DNA of 7,890 nucleotides from Calditrichota bacterium (GTDB lineage Bacteria; Calditrichota; Calditrichia; RBG-13-44-9; J075), in the NCBI GenBank assembly GCA_003695285.1, contig RFIL01000132.1, forward strand, positions 1-7,890, in the 5' to 3' direction. Made by a program: the position numbers and the translations under genes. The stretch's first letter is position 1. The number at the start of each line of letters is the position of its first letter. The notes below the pieces were generated by a model, which was not told the origin of the DNA, did not search any database, and worked only from the letters and a program-made list of their open reading frames with translations. This document shows, in pieces, positions 6,310-7,890 of the stretch.

Positions 6310-7890
6310 ATGTCACTAATATTGATCTCTGTGATTGGTAGTCCAGGAGATCCAAGTAAACCTGAAACTCAGCGCTACCGTGAAGCGAAATATGATTTCG
6401 GCGACTCTGATCCGGAAACTACCGAATTTTTCTTCACTGCATTGATAAAACGATATCGACCTGAGGTTTTCTACCTCTTGGGTACCGAAAAATCAATTTG
6501 GGATCGGGTCGATGAAGTGAAGAAAAATTTCTATTTCGATTACCAAAAAGTCCTTATTCCTTTTGGAGTGAATGAAGCTGAGATCTGGAAAATATTTGAA
6601 ACAATCGTGAGTCTAGATCTGAGTGGCAAAGAGGTCGTCATTGATGTTACTCACGGGTTTCGATCTATCCCCTTTGCAGTATTTATGGCGGTTTCCTATT
6701 TTAAAGCCGTTCGCCAAGATGTGGTTGTACGTGACGTGCTCTATGGGAATTTTGAAGCTGGGCGGAGAACGGGAATAGCTCCTGTCGTGAAACTCAATTC
6801 CCTGCTGGATATGAATGAATGGATACGGGCCGCCCGACGATTTATTCAATATGGTGATGGTGATCTTTTAATTGAGAAGTTAAGTGGGCATGACTCAGAG
6901 GGGCAGCTAAGAGAGTTTCTGAACGCTTTCAGCACTTTTGTCGACAACCTTCGATTGAACTATGTTTCGCAGATTGTTCCTTCAGCCAAAAAGTTGATTA
7001 AAACGTACAGAGGATCCGTTAAAGAGCATCTCCATCAAATTGCACCTTTTAAACTTCTTGAACCTTTAATTAAAAAACGTCTCCAGATTCTTCTTATGGA
7101 TGAACCTGAATGGCGGAAACAATGGCGCGTTGCGGATTGGTTTTTCGCCAGTCGACAATACTCTCAGGCCGTCATTGTTTTGCGCGAATGTCATTATACT
7201 TTCATCTGTGAGCTTATGGGTTTGAAAATCTGGAGCCGTTTTGCCCGCGAAAATCAGGCAAAAGAAATTATTTACTATCTGAAAAGTGCCTATGAACCGG
7301 CAAAAAAACAGTTACGAATCCAATTATCACAAACGCAATCAAAGAGTCTCAGTAAAATAGCTGAATTGATTTCCGGAGAACTGTTCCAGCGTTGGGCATG
7401 TCTTCTTTGTGATGTTGATGAAACTCGGAACCGTGTGGGCCATGCGCTTATGCGTGGCGGAGAGAAAAAGGAAACGGAAATCGAGCCGGGCCAACAAATC
7501 AGTAAAATTGCAGTATTAATTCAGGAAACAGCGTTTGTGCTGGAGAAAATTGATAAACTTCCTACCTCAGTTCGAGTTCAGCTTTCCCAATTACTTAAGG
7601 CAATAACGAAAAATTCTCCCCCCCGCCTCTACCTCATCGTCAACGAGGGGGTGCATCCCATTGTGGAGGATTTGAAGCAGCAGTTCGGCGAAAATATTGA
7701 ATACGAAGTGGTCACCCGGGGGAATGTTACCCTGGAAGAAGAAGCGCAGGTGGCCCGGCGGGTGAAGGAGATTCTGGAAAAACACCACGGACGGGAAATC
7801 GTCATCGTGCCCAGTGGATTGCCCTATCTGATCACCGTGGTGTACAACACGGTGTATCAAATCACCAGCAAGCATCCGGTGTACCTGCAA
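6310..7890 (+). CDS. csx1: Csx1-family CARF-HEPN ribonuclease with extra C-terminal domain (3'-partial)
   Basis: The frame is open for 527 codons to the window edge with no stop. The N-terminus (LILISVIGSPGDPS, then TQRYREAKYDF) and VIDVTHGFRSIPFAV (residues 110-124) match the CARF domain of the Csx1/Csx2 'DxTHG' group, which binds cyclic oligoadenylates made by Cas10. Residues 200-430 are helical, and RNRVGH (373-378) fits the HEPN RX4H catalytic motif (bases 7426-7443). The likely role is a cOA-activated, non-specific RNase that causes dormancy or death when the Csm complex finds target RNA. Such proteins usually end soon after the HEPN domain. Here a further domain starts near residue 437 (base 7618), with RLYLIVNEG and then REIVIVPSGLPYLITVVYNT. 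Its alpha/beta pattern recalls Rossmann-like or Csx15-type ring-nuclease proteins, and it is visibly GC-richer. ATG 6310 is preferred over the in-frame ATG at 6286 because it sits at the first CARF strand and has GAGGAA just upstream. Confidence 0.85.
   Translation, partial: MSLILISVIGSPGDPSKPETQRYREAKYDFGDSDPETTEFFFTALIKRYRPEVFYLLGTEKSIWDRVDEVKKNFYFDYQKVLIPFGVNEAEIWKIFETIVSLDLSGKEVVIDVTHGFRSIPFAVFMAVSYFKAVRQDVVVRDVLYGNFEAGRRTGIAPVVKLNSLLDMNEWIRAARRFIQYGDGDLLIEKLSGHDSEGQLREFLNAFSTFVDNLRLNYVSQIVPSAKKLIKTYRGSVKEHLHQIAPFKLLEPLIKKRLQILLMDEPEWRKQWRVADWFFASRQYSQAVIVLRECHYTFICELMGLKIWSRFARENQAKEIIYYLKSAYEPAKKQLRIQLSQTQSKSLSKIAELISGELFQRWACLLCDVDETRNRVGHALMRGGEKKETEIEPGQQISKIAVLIQETAFVLEKIDKLPTSVRVQLSQLLKAITKNSPPRLYLIVNEGVHPIVEDLKQQFGENIEYEVVTRGNVTLEEEAQVARRVKEILEKHHGREIVIVPSGLPYLITVVYNTVYQITSKHPVYLQ

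Noticed and set aside
7591..7890. 99-codon minus-strand open frame at the window end
   Set aside because: It is antisense to the continuous csx1 frame; it needs a TTG start at the edge and reads His-rich sequence typical of a shadow frame.

Overview
The window is a stretch of a bacterial type III-A (Csm) CRISPR-Cas operon. All five genes lie on the plus strand. The order is csm4 (5' end outside the window), csm5, a RelE-type toxin domain fused to an SF1 (UvrD-like) helicase, a coiled-coil/transmembrane/LytR_C protein, and a Csx1-family CARF-HEPN protein that runs off the 3' edge. No CRISPR array, tRNA, rRNA, transposase or integrase is visible. The organism cannot be named. Moderate G+C, Shine-Dalgarno sites before the genes and a Csm system indicate a bacterium. 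A palindrome of the 'CCTTTGAAGG' type at the csm4 stop and a LytR_C domain would suit several phyla, so I draw no taxonomic conclusion.

Layout. Positions 3-686 hold the C-terminal part of Csm4, and its stop codon lies in the loop of a GC-rich hairpin. Positions 687-784 are a short gap with the csm5 ribosome site. Csm5 (785-2509) is large for its family and carries charged, arginine/lysine-rich inserts. A 178-base AT-rich gap (2510-2687) may hold a promoter; it also contains a 14-codon ORF with an orphan strong Shine-Dalgarno. The helicase (2688-5138) and the membrane protein (5135-6175) overlap by four bases (ATGA) and so form a translationally coupled pair. A 134-base gap (6176-6309) leads to the CARF-HEPN gene (6310 to the edge), a single open frame of 527 codons without a stop in the window.

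How the genes may work together. Csm4 and Csm5 are backbone subunits of the Csm effector. On binding target RNA, the Cas10 subunit (not in the window) normally makes cyclic oligoadenylates. The CARF domain of the Csx1-like protein would sense these and activate its HEPN ribonuclease. The Csx1 protein has an extra C-terminal Rossmann-like segment that could be a fused ring nuclease or a second ligand-binding domain. The most unusual part is the two-gene insert between csm5 and csx1. It pairs a putative mRNA-cleaving toxin domain on a DNA/RNA helicase motor with a single-pass membrane protein that has a long cytoplasmic coiled coil and an external LytR_C domain. The insert looks AT-richer than its flanks. 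It could be an ancillary effector of the Csm system or an independent defence module captured by the operon. The sequence alone cannot decide between these.
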